DNA of 39,455 bases, taken from the NCBI GenBank assembly GCA_021793575.1, contig JAJYSM010000001.1, positions 67,371-106,825 of the forward strand, read 5' to 3'. The translations under genes were made by a program, and so were the position numbers. The notes under the pieces were generated by a model. The model had not been told where the DNA came from, searched no databases, and saw only the letters and a list, made by a program, of their open reading frames with translations. Within the stretch, counting starts at the first letter, position 1. The number at the start of each line of letters is the position of its first letter. The stretch comes from Pseudomonadota bacterium (lineage in GTDB: Bacteria > Pseudomonadota > Gammaproteobacteria > Xanthomonadales > Rhodanobacteraceae). Positions 8,229 through 16,425 of this stretch are shown here, piece by piece.

Positions 8229-9824
8229 ATGAGCGACACGACGCACGATGCGGTGATCCTCGGTGGCGGGCTGGCCGGACTCTGCCTGGCGCTGCAGCTG
8301 CGCGGCGAGTTTCCGCAGCTGGACATCGTGGTGCTGGAACGGCGCGCGCATCCGCTGCCGCCGGCCGCGCACAAGGTGGGCGAGTCGACGGTGGAGATCG
8401 CCGCGCACTATCTGGCTGACACGCTGGGCCTGCGCGAACACCTGGAAAGCGCGCACATCCGCAAGTTCGGCTTCCGCTTCTTCTTCTCCGACGGCTGCAG
8501 CGACCTGGCTGCGGTGACCGAGCTGGGCGTGAGCCAGGTGCTGCCCACGCCCAGCTACCAGCTCGACCGCGGCATCTTCGAGAACTTCCTCGGCGCCGAG
8601 GCGCGCCGGCGCGGCATTGACTTTCGCGACGGCGTGCGCGTGAACCGCTTCACGCTGGGCCAGCACGGCGCCGCGCACAGCGTGCAGTGCAGCGATGCCG
8701 ACGGCCGCGCGCACACGCTGGGCGCGCGCTGGCTGCTGGACGCCTCCGGCCGCGCCGGCATGCTGCGCCGCCGGCTCGAGCTCACCCGCGACAACGGCCA
8801 CCGCGCCAACGCCGTGTGGTTCCGCCTGGACGACCGCATCGCCATCGATGGCTGGTGCGACGACTCCGACTGGCAGGGCCGCTGCACGCCGCCGGAGCGC
8901 TGGCGCTCGACCAACCACCTGTGCGGGCCGGGCTACTGGGCGTGGCTGATCCCGCTGGCCTCGGGCGCGCACTCGGTGGGCATCGTGGCCGATGCCGGCA
9001 TGCATCCGATCGAGACGATGCACAGCTTCGAACACGCGCAGGCGTGGCTGGGCGTGCATCAACCGGCGCTGGCGCGCGCGGTGGCCGCGCGCCGGCACAC
9101 GCTGCTCGACTTCGCGTTTTTCCGCGACTATTCGTACAGCTGCGCGCGCATGTTCAGCGCCGACCGCTGGGCGCTTACCGGCGAGGCCGGCGCGTTCCTC
9201 GACCCGTTCTACTCGCCCGGCAGCGACTTCATCGCGATCGCCAATACCTACATCTGCCGGCTGGTCGGGCTCGATCTGGGCGGCCGCGCGCTGTCGGCGC
9301 CGGCGCGGCTGTTCGAGCGGCTGTTCTTCTCGTTCTACCGCAGCACGCTGGCGCTGTACCGCGGGCAATACCCGCTGTTCGGCAATGCCGAGGTGCTGCC
9401 GATCAAGGTGATCTGGGACTACGCCTACTACTGGGGCGTGCTGTGCCAGCTGATGTTCCAGCAACGGCTGGACGACGCCGCGCTGTTCGCTGACCTGGCG
9501 CCGGAACTTGAACTGGCGCAGGCGCTGAACCAGCGCATGCAGCCGTTCTTCCTGCGCTGGCACGCGCTGTCGCACGGGCGCAATCCGCGCGCGATGCTGG
9601 ATCAGCGCGAGCTGCCGTGGTTCGCCCGCATGAACGCCACCCTGCACGACGCGCTCGACGACGCCGCGCTGCGCGCGCGCCTGCGCGAGAACGTGGCGCT
9701 GCTGGAAGGACTGGCCGCCACCATCGTGGAGCGCGCGGTGGCCGACGGCGGCGGCGCGCTGCGCGGCGAGATGCATGACCTGGCCCGCGCGCGGCAGCGA
9801 CCGGTGCTGTTCGCGGCGGCCTGA
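8229..9824 (+). CDS. flavin-dependent halogenase (tryptophan-halogenase superfamily)
   Basis: FAD-dependent enzyme of 531 residues with the full halogenase signature. The dinucleotide-binding GxGxxG is at 12-17 (GGGLAG), HKVGEST at 48-54 is the conserved GES region, Lys79 in HIRKFGFRFFF is a good candidate for the catalytic lysine that forms the haloamine or guides HOX, WAWLIP at 237-242 matches WxWxIP, and FLDPFYSPG at 323-331 matches FxxPxxSxG. The last two motifs separate halogenases from related monooxygenases. In xanthomonadins the aryl polyene is brominated, so this gene is the likely halogenating step. It needs a separate flavin reductase, not seen here. It follows the glycosyltransferase after 105 bp and ends 18 bp before the convergent ketoreductase stop. 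Confidence 0.88.
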   Translation: MSDTTHDAVILGGGLAGLCLALQLRGEFPQLDIVVLERRAHPLPPAAHKVGESTVEIAAHYLADTLGLREHLESAHIRKFGFRFFFSDGCSDLAAVTELGVSQVLPTPSYQLDRGIFENFLGAEARRRGIDFRDGVRVNRFTLGQHGAAHSVQCSDADGRAHTLGARWLLDASGRAGMLRRRLELTRDNGHRANAVWFRLDDRIAIDGWCDDSDWQGRCTPPERWRSTNHLCGPGYWAWLIPLASGAHSVGIVADAGMHPIETMHSFEHAQAWLGVHQPALARAVAARRHTLLDFAFFRDYSYSCARMFSADRWALTGEAGAFLDPFYSPGSDFIAIANTYICRLVGLDLGGRALSAPARLFERLFFSFYRSTLALYRGQYPLFGNAEVLPIKVIWDYAYYWGVLCQLMFQQRLDDAALFADLAPELELAQALNQRMQPFFLRWHALSHGRNPRAMLDQRELPWFARMNATLHDALDDAALRARLRENVALLEGLAATIVERAVADGGGALRGEMHDLARARQRPVLFAAA

Positions 9825-9842
9825 TCGCCGCGGGCGTGGTGC

Positions 9843-10580
9843 TCAGCCCATGCCGCCGTTGACGCCGATCACCTGGCCATTGATGTAGCCGGCCAGGTCC
9901 GAGCACAGGAACGCCACCAGCGCGGCGACTTCCTCGGGCCGGCCGGCGCGCTGCGCGGGCACCAGTTCGCGCAGGCGCTCCGGCGGAAAATCCGTGCCGA
10001 TCATGCGGCCCTCGATCACCCCGGGCGCCACCACATTGACGGTGACCCCGCGCGAGGCCATCTCGCGCGCCAGCGATTTGGTGGCGCCGTGCAGCGCGGC
10101 CTTCGCCGCCGCGTAGTTGGTCTGGCCGCGATTGCCCAGCTGCGCCGCCGCCGAGCTCAGCGACACGATGCGGCCGAAGCGCGCGCGCGCCATCGGCAGC
10201 AACAGCGGCTGGGTGACGTGGAAAAAACCGTGCAGCGAGACGTCGATCACCCGATACCACTGTTCGGCGGTCATGCCGGCCATCGGCGCGTCGTCGTGGA
10301 TGCCGGCATTGTTGACCAGCGCGTGGATGGTGCCCTCGGCCAGCAGCGCATCCAGCGCGGCGCGCGTCACGCCGGCATCGGTGAGGTCGAACGCGATCGG
10401 CTGCGCGCTGCCGCCGCCGGCCACGATGCCGGCCGCCACCGCCTCGGCCCGGTGCAGGCCCTGATGCGCGTGCACGATGACGTGCCAGCCGGCGGCGGCC
10501 AGCGCCTGGCAGATCGCGCTGCCGATCTCGCCGCTGCCACCGGTGACCAGCGCGCGACGCAAGGGTGGAGTTGCAGACAT
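9843..10580 (-). CDS. 3-oxoacyl-ACP reductase (FabG-like)
   Basis: Short-chain dehydrogenase of 245 residues that should reduce the 3-keto group after each condensation (ApeQ role). Cofactor site TGGSGEIG at 13-20, NNAG at 90-93, catalytic Ser143 in VSLSSAAAQLG, Tyr156 and Lys160 in NYAAAK, and the C-terminal GQVIGVNGGMG typical of FabG. The start ATG at 10580 has a good Shine-Dalgarno (AGGTGA, 8 bases upstream). It is the last gene of the leftward arm and begins 5 bp after the stop of the dehydratase gene, so it is likely in one transcript with it. Confidence 0.92.
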   Translation of the reverse strand: MSATPPLRRALVTGGSGEIGSAICQALAAAGWHVIVHAHQGLHRAEAVAAGIVAGGGSAQPIAFDLTDAGVTRAALDALLAEGTIHALVNNAGIHDDAPMAGMTAEQWYRVIDVSLHGFFHVTQPLLLPMARARFGRIVSLSSAAAQLGNRGQTNYAAAKAALHGATKSLAREMASRGVTVNVVAPGVIEGRMIGTDFPPERLRELVPAQRAGRPEEVAALVAFLCSDLAGYINGQVIGVNGGMG

Positions 10581-10585
10581 GGCCG

Positions 10586-11059
10586 TCACCTGCTCTCGGG
10601 ATGGGTTGGGAATGTGTCGGATGCCGTGACGTCGGGATGGATCACCGCCGCCCGTCCGCTGGCCAGCAGCACGCCGCGGTGCTCGACGCGGAAGCCATAC
10701 TGCGCACCGCCGCCGTCGGCATACAGGCATTCGGCACGGACGTCCAGATGGCCAATCAGCTGATCGACGTATTCGATGCCGAACTGCACGTCGCGCAGGC
10801 TGACCAGCCGGCCCGGCCGCACCGTGGTGATGCCGCCGGCGCGCGCCAGCAGCGCGCCGTGCACCGCCATCGCCTGCGCGCCGTATTCGGCCAGATGCAC
10901 CGCATGCAGGCCCGATGCGCCGCGCAGCGGATGGTCCGCACGGGCGTGGCCGGCGCTGATCGCGTGGATCGTGCGCGCATCCCACGCCAGCACGGCGTCC
11001 AGCAGGCACATCGTGCCCGCGTGCGGAATCAGCGGCGCCCAGTCAGTCTTCGGCAGCAT
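10586..11059 (-). CDS. 3-hydroxyacyl-ACP dehydratase, ApeP-like hotdog protein
   Basis: A 157-residue single-hotdog dehydratase. The N-terminus WAPLIPHAGTMCLLDAVLAWD carries the PHxGxMxLLD pattern of the FabA-like ApeP family, and GLHAVHLAEYGAQAMAVHGAL contains the expected acidic residue in the central helix. It would remove water from the 3-hydroxyacyl chain to build the conjugated double bonds. The ATG overlaps the end of the exporter gene by 17 bp, so translation is probably coupled. This cluster has a second dehydratase as the C-terminal domain of the protein at 14930-15964, as in other aryl-polyene clusters (ApeI plus ApeP). Confidence 0.85.
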   Translation of the reverse strand: MLPKTDWAPLIPHAGTMCLLDAVLAWDARTIHAISAGHARADHPLRGASGLHAVHLAEYGAQAMAVHGALLARAGGITTVRPGRLVSLRDVQFGIEYVDQLIGHLDVRAECLYADGGGAQYGFRVEHRGVLLASGRAAVIHPDVTASDTFPTHPESR

Positions 11060-13367
11060 GCGGGTGCGGCGCCATCAGGATCGACAGGCAGAAGTGGAAC
11101 GCCACGCCGAGGCTCACCGTGAGTCCGATCGCGCGCAGCACCGGGATGGTCGCCCACGCCAGCATGCCGAACACCAGCAGCGCCGACAGCACGCACACGA
11201 GGGTGGCATGCAGGGTGCGCCGCTGCTCGGCCGGATCGCCGGTGTCGCGCTCGAAGAACAGCGCGTAGTGCAGCCCGAGGCCGCCGGCGAGGATCAGCGC
11301 GACCAGGTGGAACAGCGAGATCTCGATGCCCATCGCGCGCTCCACCGCCAGCACCAGGAACGTCGCCAGGGTCATCGGCGCCAGCACGTGCCAGGCGCGG
11401 CGCAGGCTGCGCAGGGCGAACGTGATGGTCAGCACCAGCAGCAGCGAGGCAACCCCCAGCGCCTGCAGGATGCGCGTGCGATAGGCGGCCACCAGCGATT
11501 CGGAGGCGGCCTTCAGGTCGAGCAGCCGCACCTTGCCGCCGCTGCCTTTGCCCAGCGCCTGCAGCGCGGCCACGTCGTGCACGCCGCTGACCGTGCCCAG
11601 GCCGAACCAATGGCCGTCGCGCTGCATAAGCATCGCCGCCAGCCGCTGGCCCAGCGGCGTCTGCGCGTAATGCTCGGGCGTCAACGGCGGCAGCGTGCGC
11701 GCGGCCTGCACGTCGTCGAGAAACGGCTGGAACAGGCCGGGCCGGAACGGCAGCCCCTGCAGCGCCTGCGCCAGCGCGTGCTGCAGGGTGGCGCGATCGG
11801 GCAGCTTCTGCTGGCGCGCGCGCTGCACGGCCACGCTGGGCAGGTAGCGTGACGGCAGCTCCAGCGCATCGGCCGCATGCCGCGCCAGCAGCGCGTCGAC
11901 CTGCGGCTGCAGCTTTTCGGACAGCGCCAGCACGCCCTGCTCGGTCGCGGCCTGCAGCACCAGCAGATAGCGCACGTCGGGCGCGCCCAGCGCCTCGCGC
12001 AGGCGCGCGTCGCGCAGCAGCATCGCCTGCGGCAGCGGCGTCAGCGCGGCCAGGTTGTTCTGCCAGAACGGGCCGGGCGCCAGCGCCAGCATCGCCACGA
12101 TCGCCAGCGCCACCAGCAGCGGAATCCAGCGCGGCCGCGGCAGCTGGTCCACCCAGTCGCGCGTGCGCTGCAGCCAGCGCATGTCGGCCACGTCGCGCAC
12201 TCGCCGCGGCAGCAGGTGCGGCAGCAGATAGCGCGTGCTGAAGCCGGCCACCAGCAGGCCGACGATGGTGAACACCGCCAGCTGCTGCAGTCCGTTCACG
12301 CCGGACGCATAGAAGGCCAGATACGCGATGCAGGCCGAGGCGATCGCGGTGAGCAGCAGCGGCCACAGTGCGCGCACGCTTTGCACGGCATCCTCGCCGG
12401 CGCGGCGATGGCTGAGCACGCGGATCGGGTATTCCTGCGCCACCCCGAGCAGGGTGAAGCCGAACGCCAGGGTGATCCCGTGCACCGCCGGAAACGCCAC
12501 GATCAGCGCCGCGATGCCGGCCAGCGCCGCGCTGGCGATCGGCAGCGAGCCGAGCAGCAGCGAGCTGACGCTGCGATAGGCCAGCAGCAGCAGCGCGATG
12601 AAGCCGACGGTGGAGATGCGCCCGATCCATTCCGCCTGGTGCCGCGTCTGCGCACCCACCACCACGCTGAAATAGCCCGGGCCGCTCAGTTCCAGCGTCG
12701 CGCCGGCGCTGCCGGGCAGCGCATGAAACGCCTGCCGGATGCCGTCGATGGCGCGCTGCTGGGCGTCCGGATCGAAGCCGGCGGCGACCGTCTGCACCAG
12801 CAGCAGCGCCTCGTGCCGCGGCGAAAACCACACGCCGTCGCGCAGCTCGGGCGCCCTCGCAGGCGCCCAGCGCTCGGCCAGCTTCAGCACTTCCAGGGTG
12901 GGATCGCGCGGCAGCAGGCCCTGCAGCAGACTGGCGGCCGGCGAGGACAGATCGTCCAGCCGCTGCTGCAGCTGAGCGGACAGGTACGCCGCGTCCAGCG
13001 GCTGCGTGTCCAGCGTGGGCGACAGCAGGTAGCGGTACGGCAGCAGCTGCGGGTCGAGCGCGCCGAGATCGAAGCTGCCGTTGAGCACCTGGCTGTAGCG
13101 CGGGTCATGCTTCAGTGCGGCCACCAGGCCCTGGCTCAGCGCCGCCAGCTGCGTGTCCGGTCTTCCACGGATCGCCAGCAGCAGCAGGCGCGAGCCCGGC
13201 CCGTCGCCGACCTGCTCCATCAGCAGGCGCTGGTCGGGCGTGGTCGGCGCCGGCATGAAGCTGCGCAGGTCGGTGCTGACCCGCAGCCGCTGGCTGACCA
13301 CCCAGCCCAGCCCGGCCAGCGCCAGCAGCCAGAGCAGCAGCAGCGTCGCCCGCCCGCCTGTGCGCAT
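11043..13367 (-). CDS. MMPL/RND-family exporter
   Basis: Inner-membrane transporter of 774 residues. It has the RND/MMPL layout: one transmembrane helix at the N-terminus (LLLLWLLALAGLGWVVSQRL), a periplasmic loop, five or so helices (for example WIGRISTVGFIALLLLAYRSV to ASACIAYLAFYASGV), then a second half with the same plan ending in ILAGGLGLHYALFFERDTGDPAEQRR and a last helix set. Aryl-polyene and xanthomonadin clusters always include such an exporter, thought to move the polyene lipid across or out of the inner membrane. The ATG at 13367 is chosen; a GTG seven codons upstream is possible but lies inside the LolA-like gene. It starts 2 bp after that gene's stop. Confidence 0.9.
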   Translation of the reverse strand: MRTGGRATLLLLWLLALAGLGWVVSQRLRVSTDLRSFMPAPTTPDQRLLMEQVGDGPGSRLLLLAIRGRPDTQLAALSQGLVAALKHDPRYSQVLNGSFDLGALDPQLLPYRYLLSPTLDTQPLDAAYLSAQLQQRLDDLSSPAASLLQGLLPRDPTLEVLKLAERWAPARAPELRDGVWFSPRHEALLLVQTVAAGFDPDAQQRAIDGIRQAFHALPGSAGATLELSGPGYFSVVVGAQTRHQAEWIGRISTVGFIALLLLAYRSVSSLLLGSLPIASAALAGIAALIVAFPAVHGITLAFGFTLLGVAQEYPIRVLSHRRAGEDAVQSVRALWPLLLTAIASACIAYLAFYASGVNGLQQLAVFTIVGLLVAGFSTRYLLPHLLPRRVRDVADMRWLQRTRDWVDQLPRPRWIPLLVALAIVAMLALAPGPFWQNNLAALTPLPQAMLLRDARLREALGAPDVRYLLVLQAATEQGVLALSEKLQPQVDALLARHAADALELPSRYLPSVAVQRARQQKLPDRATLQHALAQALQGLPFRPGLFQPFLDDVQAARTLPPLTPEHYAQTPLGQRLAAMLMQRDGHWFGLGTVSGVHDVAALQALGKGSGGKVRLLDLKAASESLVAAYRTRILQALGVASLLLVLTITFALRSLRRAWHVLAPMTLATFLVLAVERAMGIEISLFHLVALILAGGLGLHYALFFERDTGDPAEQRRTLHATLVCVLSALLVFGMLAWATIPVLRAIGLTVSLGVAFHFCLSILMAPHPHAAED

Positions 13368-13369
13368 GC

Positions 13370-14050
13370 TCAGGGCGCGCTCCGGCACAGCGCCTGCAGC
13401 GCCTCGCGCGTGGGTGCGGCCGGCATCTGCGCGGCCAGCGGGCCGAGCAGATCCACCGCCAGATCGCCGTCGGCGTCCTGCATGCGCATGCAGCGCGACT
13501 GCTTGCCGTAGCCGTCGATGGCGATGCTGGCGACGGTGCGGGCCACCTTCGCATCGCGCGGCACCAGCGTCAGCGTCCAGCCGGCGGCGGCGCTGCCGCT
13601 ATGGCGTATCTCGAACGCCTGCTGCAGCCGCCCGGCGTCGCCGCTGAGCAGCGCCACGAAACTCTCCAGCAGCACTTGCAGCTGCGGCGCATGGCCGAGC
13701 GAGAAGCGCCGCGCTGGCTTGCCCGCGCGCTGCAGGGTCACCTCGCCGTCGGCGATGGTGGCGGTTTCGGGCTGCGGCTGCTCGACCTGCCGCTGCAGCC
13801 GGTTGCCGCCCAGCCACGCCAGCTCGCCGGAGACCACCAGCGGCCGGTCCAGCACGTGCAGGAAACGCGCCTCGGCGAATGCGGTGCGCGCCGGCGCCGG
13901 CTGGCCGAGCGCCGCGATCAGGCGGGTCGCCGATGACGACGACGCTGCCGGCGCCGTGCCGGCGAGCGCCACATCAGACGCCCACGCGCTCGACCACAGC
14001 AGCAGCGTCGTGCCCAGCAGGAGCGCGCAGATCTTGCTGCCAGAAATCAT
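13370..14050 (-). CDS. LolA-like outer-membrane lipoprotein carrier protein
   Basis: Predicted periplasmic protein of 226 residues with a signal peptide (MISGSKICALLLGTTLLLWSSAWAS). The mature region resembles the LolA fold as found in aryl-polyene clusters: ARFLHVLDRPLVVSGELAWLGGNRLQRQVEQPQPETATI, DGEVTLQRAGKPARRFSL, and WTLTLVPRDAKVARTVASIAIDGYG. It probably carries the polyene lipid through the periplasm to the outer membrane rather than lipoproteins in general. The start is taken at MISGSK because it begins the signal peptide; a start 12 codons upstream is possible. The gene overlaps the end of the acyltransferase gene by 77 bp. Confidence 0.78.
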   Translation of the reverse strand: MISGSKICALLLGTTLLLWSSAWASDVALAGTAPAASSSSATRLIAALGQPAPARTAFAEARFLHVLDRPLVVSGELAWLGGNRLQRQVEQPQPETATIADGEVTLQRAGKPARRFSLGHAPQLQVLLESFVALLSGDAGRLQQAFEIRHSGSAAAGWTLTLVPRDAKVARTVASIAIDGYGKQSRCMRMQDADGDLAVDLLGPLAAQMPAAPTREALQALCRSAP

Positions 14051-14933
14051 AGAAGTTGAACCAGTTGTAGGGGGCGACGCGGACATAGTGTTCCAGACGT
14101 TGCGCGTAGCGGGCGATCAGCGCGTCCAGCGCCGGACCGCGATTGTGCCGCGGGATCTCCACCCGGTCGGCCAGCGGCTCGAAGATCAGGCGGTAGCGGT
14201 TGCCGCCCAGATACAGGCCGAAACACAGTACCACCGGCACCTTCAGCGTATGCGCCAGCAGCCACGGGCTGATCGGGAACGGCGCCGGCGAACCGAGGAA
14301 CAGCGCATGCCGCAGCACCTCGTGGCCGCGACCGCGATCGGCCAGCATCGCCACCACCGCGCCGCGCTGGCAGGCCTCGGCCATCGCCAGCGCAATCGAG
14401 GTGCCGTCCTGCGCCGCGTCGATCACGCCGGCGCCGACCTCGGGCGCCAGCGCTTCCAGCAGCTCGGTCAGCGCGGGAGTCTTCTGCTTGTCCAGCACCA
14501 CCCGCAGCGGCATCTGCGGGCGTCGCGCGCCGATCGTGCGCAAGGCCTCGAAACTGCCCTGATGCGAACCCAGCAACAGCACGCCGCAGCCCAGCGCGAT
14601 GCGCTCGTCGAGCAGCTCCAGCCCCTGCGTCTCGATCCGGAACGGCCGCTCGCCCTGCGCCAGTAGAAACACCCGGTCCATCGTGATGGCGGCGAAGCAG
14701 TGCAGATGGTGGAACACCTGCCAGGGCGTCGGCGGCCGGCCGAAGACCCGCTGCAGATACTGGCGCGAGGCGACCCGCTCCGGCCGGCGGCGCAGGTAGA
14801 AATACAGCGTGATCGGATACAGGCACAGTCGCCCCAGCCGTCGTCCGCCGCGCAGCGCGATGGTGCGGATCAACCACAGCGCGAAGCGGCCACCGCCCTC
14901 GGGCCGGCTCTGCCAGTGCTCCGGCGCGCTCAT
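13974..14933 (-). CDS. LpxL/HtrB-like acyltransferase
   Basis: Membrane-associated acyltransferase of 319 residues of the lipid A acyltransferase family. The HX4E catalytic motif is His124-Glu129 in LLGSHQGSFEALR, followed by MPLRVVLDKQKTP, VVAMLADRG, and FPISPWLLAHTLKVPVVLCF, all in the family order. In aryl-polyene clusters this enzyme class is thought to attach the polyene to a glycerophospholipid-type anchor. Its ATG overlaps the stop of the upstream dehydratase fusion by 4 bp (ATGA). The C-terminal 26 codons overlap the LolA-like gene. Lipid A itself is a less likely substrate given the context. Confidence 0.88.
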   Translation of the reverse strand: MSAPEHWQSRPEGGGRFALWLIRTIALRGGRRLGRLCLYPITLYFYLRRRPERVASRQYLQRVFGRPPTPWQVFHHLHCFAAITMDRVFLLAQGERPFRIETQGLELLDERIALGCGVLLLGSHQGSFEALRTIGARRPQMPLRVVLDKQKTPALTELLEALAPEVGAGVIDAAQDGTSIALAMAEACQRGAVVAMLADRGRGHEVLRHALFLGSPAPFPISPWLLAHTLKVPVVLCFGLYLGGNRYRLIFEPLADRVEIPRHNRGPALDALIARYAQRLEHYVRVAPYNWFNFYDFWQQDLRAPAGHDAAAVVERVGV

Positions 14934-15964
14934 GCCACCGCCTCGACCTGGCCGCGCGCCAGCACGCTGCCGTCCCGCACGATCTCGAAGCGCAGTCGCG
15001 TCGGGGACTGGGGCAGTTGCTCCGATGGCCCGATGCTGCTCAAGCGCAGCAGCGCGCGCTGCGCCGGCAGCAGCGGCTGCATGAACTTGGCCTCCAGCAC
15101 CCGCGTCAGCCGCTGACCGCGCCACCCACGCAGCGCCAGCGCCACCTGCTCCAGCAGAATCACCCCGGGCACCAGCGGCTGACCCGGGAAATGGCCCGCC
15201 AGCGACGGATGATCCGCCGCGATGCACAGCGCCTGCTCGAACGCGTGCGCGGTCATGACGCGGCCGCGCAGCAGACGCGGCCAGTGCAGCGCCAGCTGCA
15301 GCAGCATGGTGTGCAGGGCGGGATGGCTCAGGTGCCGCAGCCGCCAGCGGCGGTAGACGTATTCCAGCAGGAACACCGCGCCGAGCAGCAGGTAGCCGCC
15401 CGCGTGCAGCCACGCCGCCGCCCAGCGATCGGGCACCGCCAGCGGCGCGACGATGCCGAGGCGGGCCAGCAGGCCATCGTGCGCGGCGCACAGCAGCAGC
15501 ACGGCCAGCAGCAGCGCCTGCGCCGCCAGCAACAGCGTCCAGAACACCGTCAGCTGGCGGGCGTAGCGCGCCACCCCGGGCTGCGCCAGCCGCTCGGCGC
15601 CCTCGATGGCGAGGATGAAACGGGCCACCAGCGGTTCGGGCGTCCACAGCGTGCGGCCGAAGCCCCACGCCAGCAGCGCATTCACCAGCAGCGGCACCAG
15701 CTCCAGCAGCAGCGCAGCCCAGCCCGCCAGTGCCAGCAGCGGCAGCGCCAGCAGTGCGCCCAGCCACAGCAGCCACGGCCCGGGCTGGCCGCGACGCAGC
15801 TGCGGCAGCAGCAGGGCCGTGAGCAGAAGCAGCAGCGCGGCGAGCGGAAAAATCTGCCGCTGGGTGAGCGCGCCCATCACCGCCAGCAGTGGATAGGCAA
15901 CCAGCAGCGCCAGCTGCCAGCGCCGGGTCGAGCTTTCGATCATGGTCGTACGGCCAGCCGTCAT
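14930..15964 (-). CDS. fusion: membrane protein (COG4648-like) plus ApeI-like dehydratase
   Basis: A 344-residue two-domain protein. Residues 1 to about 215 form a hydrophobic domain with several helices (WQLALLVAYPLLAVMGAL, IFPLAALLLLLTALLLP, WLLWLGALLALPLLALAGWAALL) and the segment NALLAWGFGRTLWTPEPLVARFILAIEG, which resembles the uncharacterised membrane proteins of aryl-polyene clusters. The C-terminal 120 residues are a hotdog domain with LAGHFPGQPLVPGVILLEQ around residues 250-273, the FabZ/ApeI active-site pattern (HFPxxPxxPGV). In other clusters I recall these two parts as separate genes. The start is placed at MTAGRTT with GGAA upstream; MIESS (15943) and a longer start at 16021 are alternatives. 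Confidence 0.8.
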   Translation of the reverse strand: MTAGRTTMIESSTRRWQLALLVAYPLLAVMGALTQRQIFPLAALLLLLTALLLPQLRRGQPGPWLLWLGALLALPLLALAGWAALLLELVPLLVNALLAWGFGRTLWTPEPLVARFILAIEGAERLAQPGVARYARQLTVFWTLLLAAQALLLAVLLLCAAHDGLLARLGIVAPLAVPDRWAAAWLHAGGYLLLGAVFLLEYVYRRWRLRHLSHPALHTMLLQLALHWPRLLRGRVMTAHAFEQALCIAADHPSLAGHFPGQPLVPGVILLEQVALALRGWRGQRLTRVLEAKFMQPLLPAQRALLRLSSIGPSEQLPQSPTRLRFEIVRDGSVLARGQVEAVA

Positions 15965-16063
15965 GCCGGATTCCGCGCAGGCGTCGGGGAGATCACCAGA
16001 CTGCCACTTGTGCCGGAACATGGCGTGACGGCAACGGCGCCAAGGGGCATCGGACGGCCGCGC

Positions 16064-16333
16064 TCAGCCGACGCGGTGCTGCTCGATATGCGCCGAGAGG
16101 GTGCCCAGGCTGGTGAAGATCTGCCGGTTGTCCGGATTGTCCGAGCGCAGCTGGAAACCGTAGCGCTTGGACACGGCCAGCGCGATCTCCAGCGCGTCGA
16201 TGGAATCGAGCCCCAGCTCGCCGCCAAACAGCGGCGCATCGGCGTCGATCTGCGCCGGGGTGACCGCTTCGAGGTTCAGGCATTCCACGATCAACGTGGC
16301 CAATTCGTGCTGCGCCGTGGTCTGCTCTGCCAT
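16064..16333 (-). CDS. acyl carrier protein of the polyene cluster
   Basis: A small ACP of 89 residues. The phosphopantetheine attachment serine is Ser44 in ELGLDSIDALEIALAV, the classic GxDS(I/L) site, with surrounding acidic helix II. FTSLGTLSAHIEQH is the last helix. It probably carries the aryl starter and the growing polyene. The first leftward gene of the arm, it is separated by 99 bp from the next gene. The start is taken at MAEQTT; an in-frame ATG four codons upstream (MESSMAEQ, 16345) with AAGGG close by is equally possible. Confidence 0.9.
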   Translation of the reverse strand: MAEQTTAQHELATLIVECLNLEAVTPAQIDADAPLFGGELGLDSIDALEIALAVSKRYGFQLRSDNPDNRQIFTSLGTLSAHIEQHRVG

Positions 16334-16425
16334 GCTCGATTCCATGCCCTTGCTGCATTGCCTCCCCCGGGTGGCAGTGGCCGCGGAGTGTAACATAGCC
16401 CCTTGGTCGCCCCCGGTTGCACGCA
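16334..16425. promoter_or_regulatory. divergent ACP / xanB2 intergenic region
   Basis: The two outward-facing starts are only about 90 bp apart, so the two promoters must overlap or lie inside neighbouring coding sequence. The AT-rich core TGTAACATAG (16389-16398) offers TAACAT as a plus-strand -10 or TATGTT as a minus-strand -10. Neither has a good -35 at the right spacing, so this is only a candidate. The arrangement suggests joint control of starter supply and chain assembly. Confidence 0.3.
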
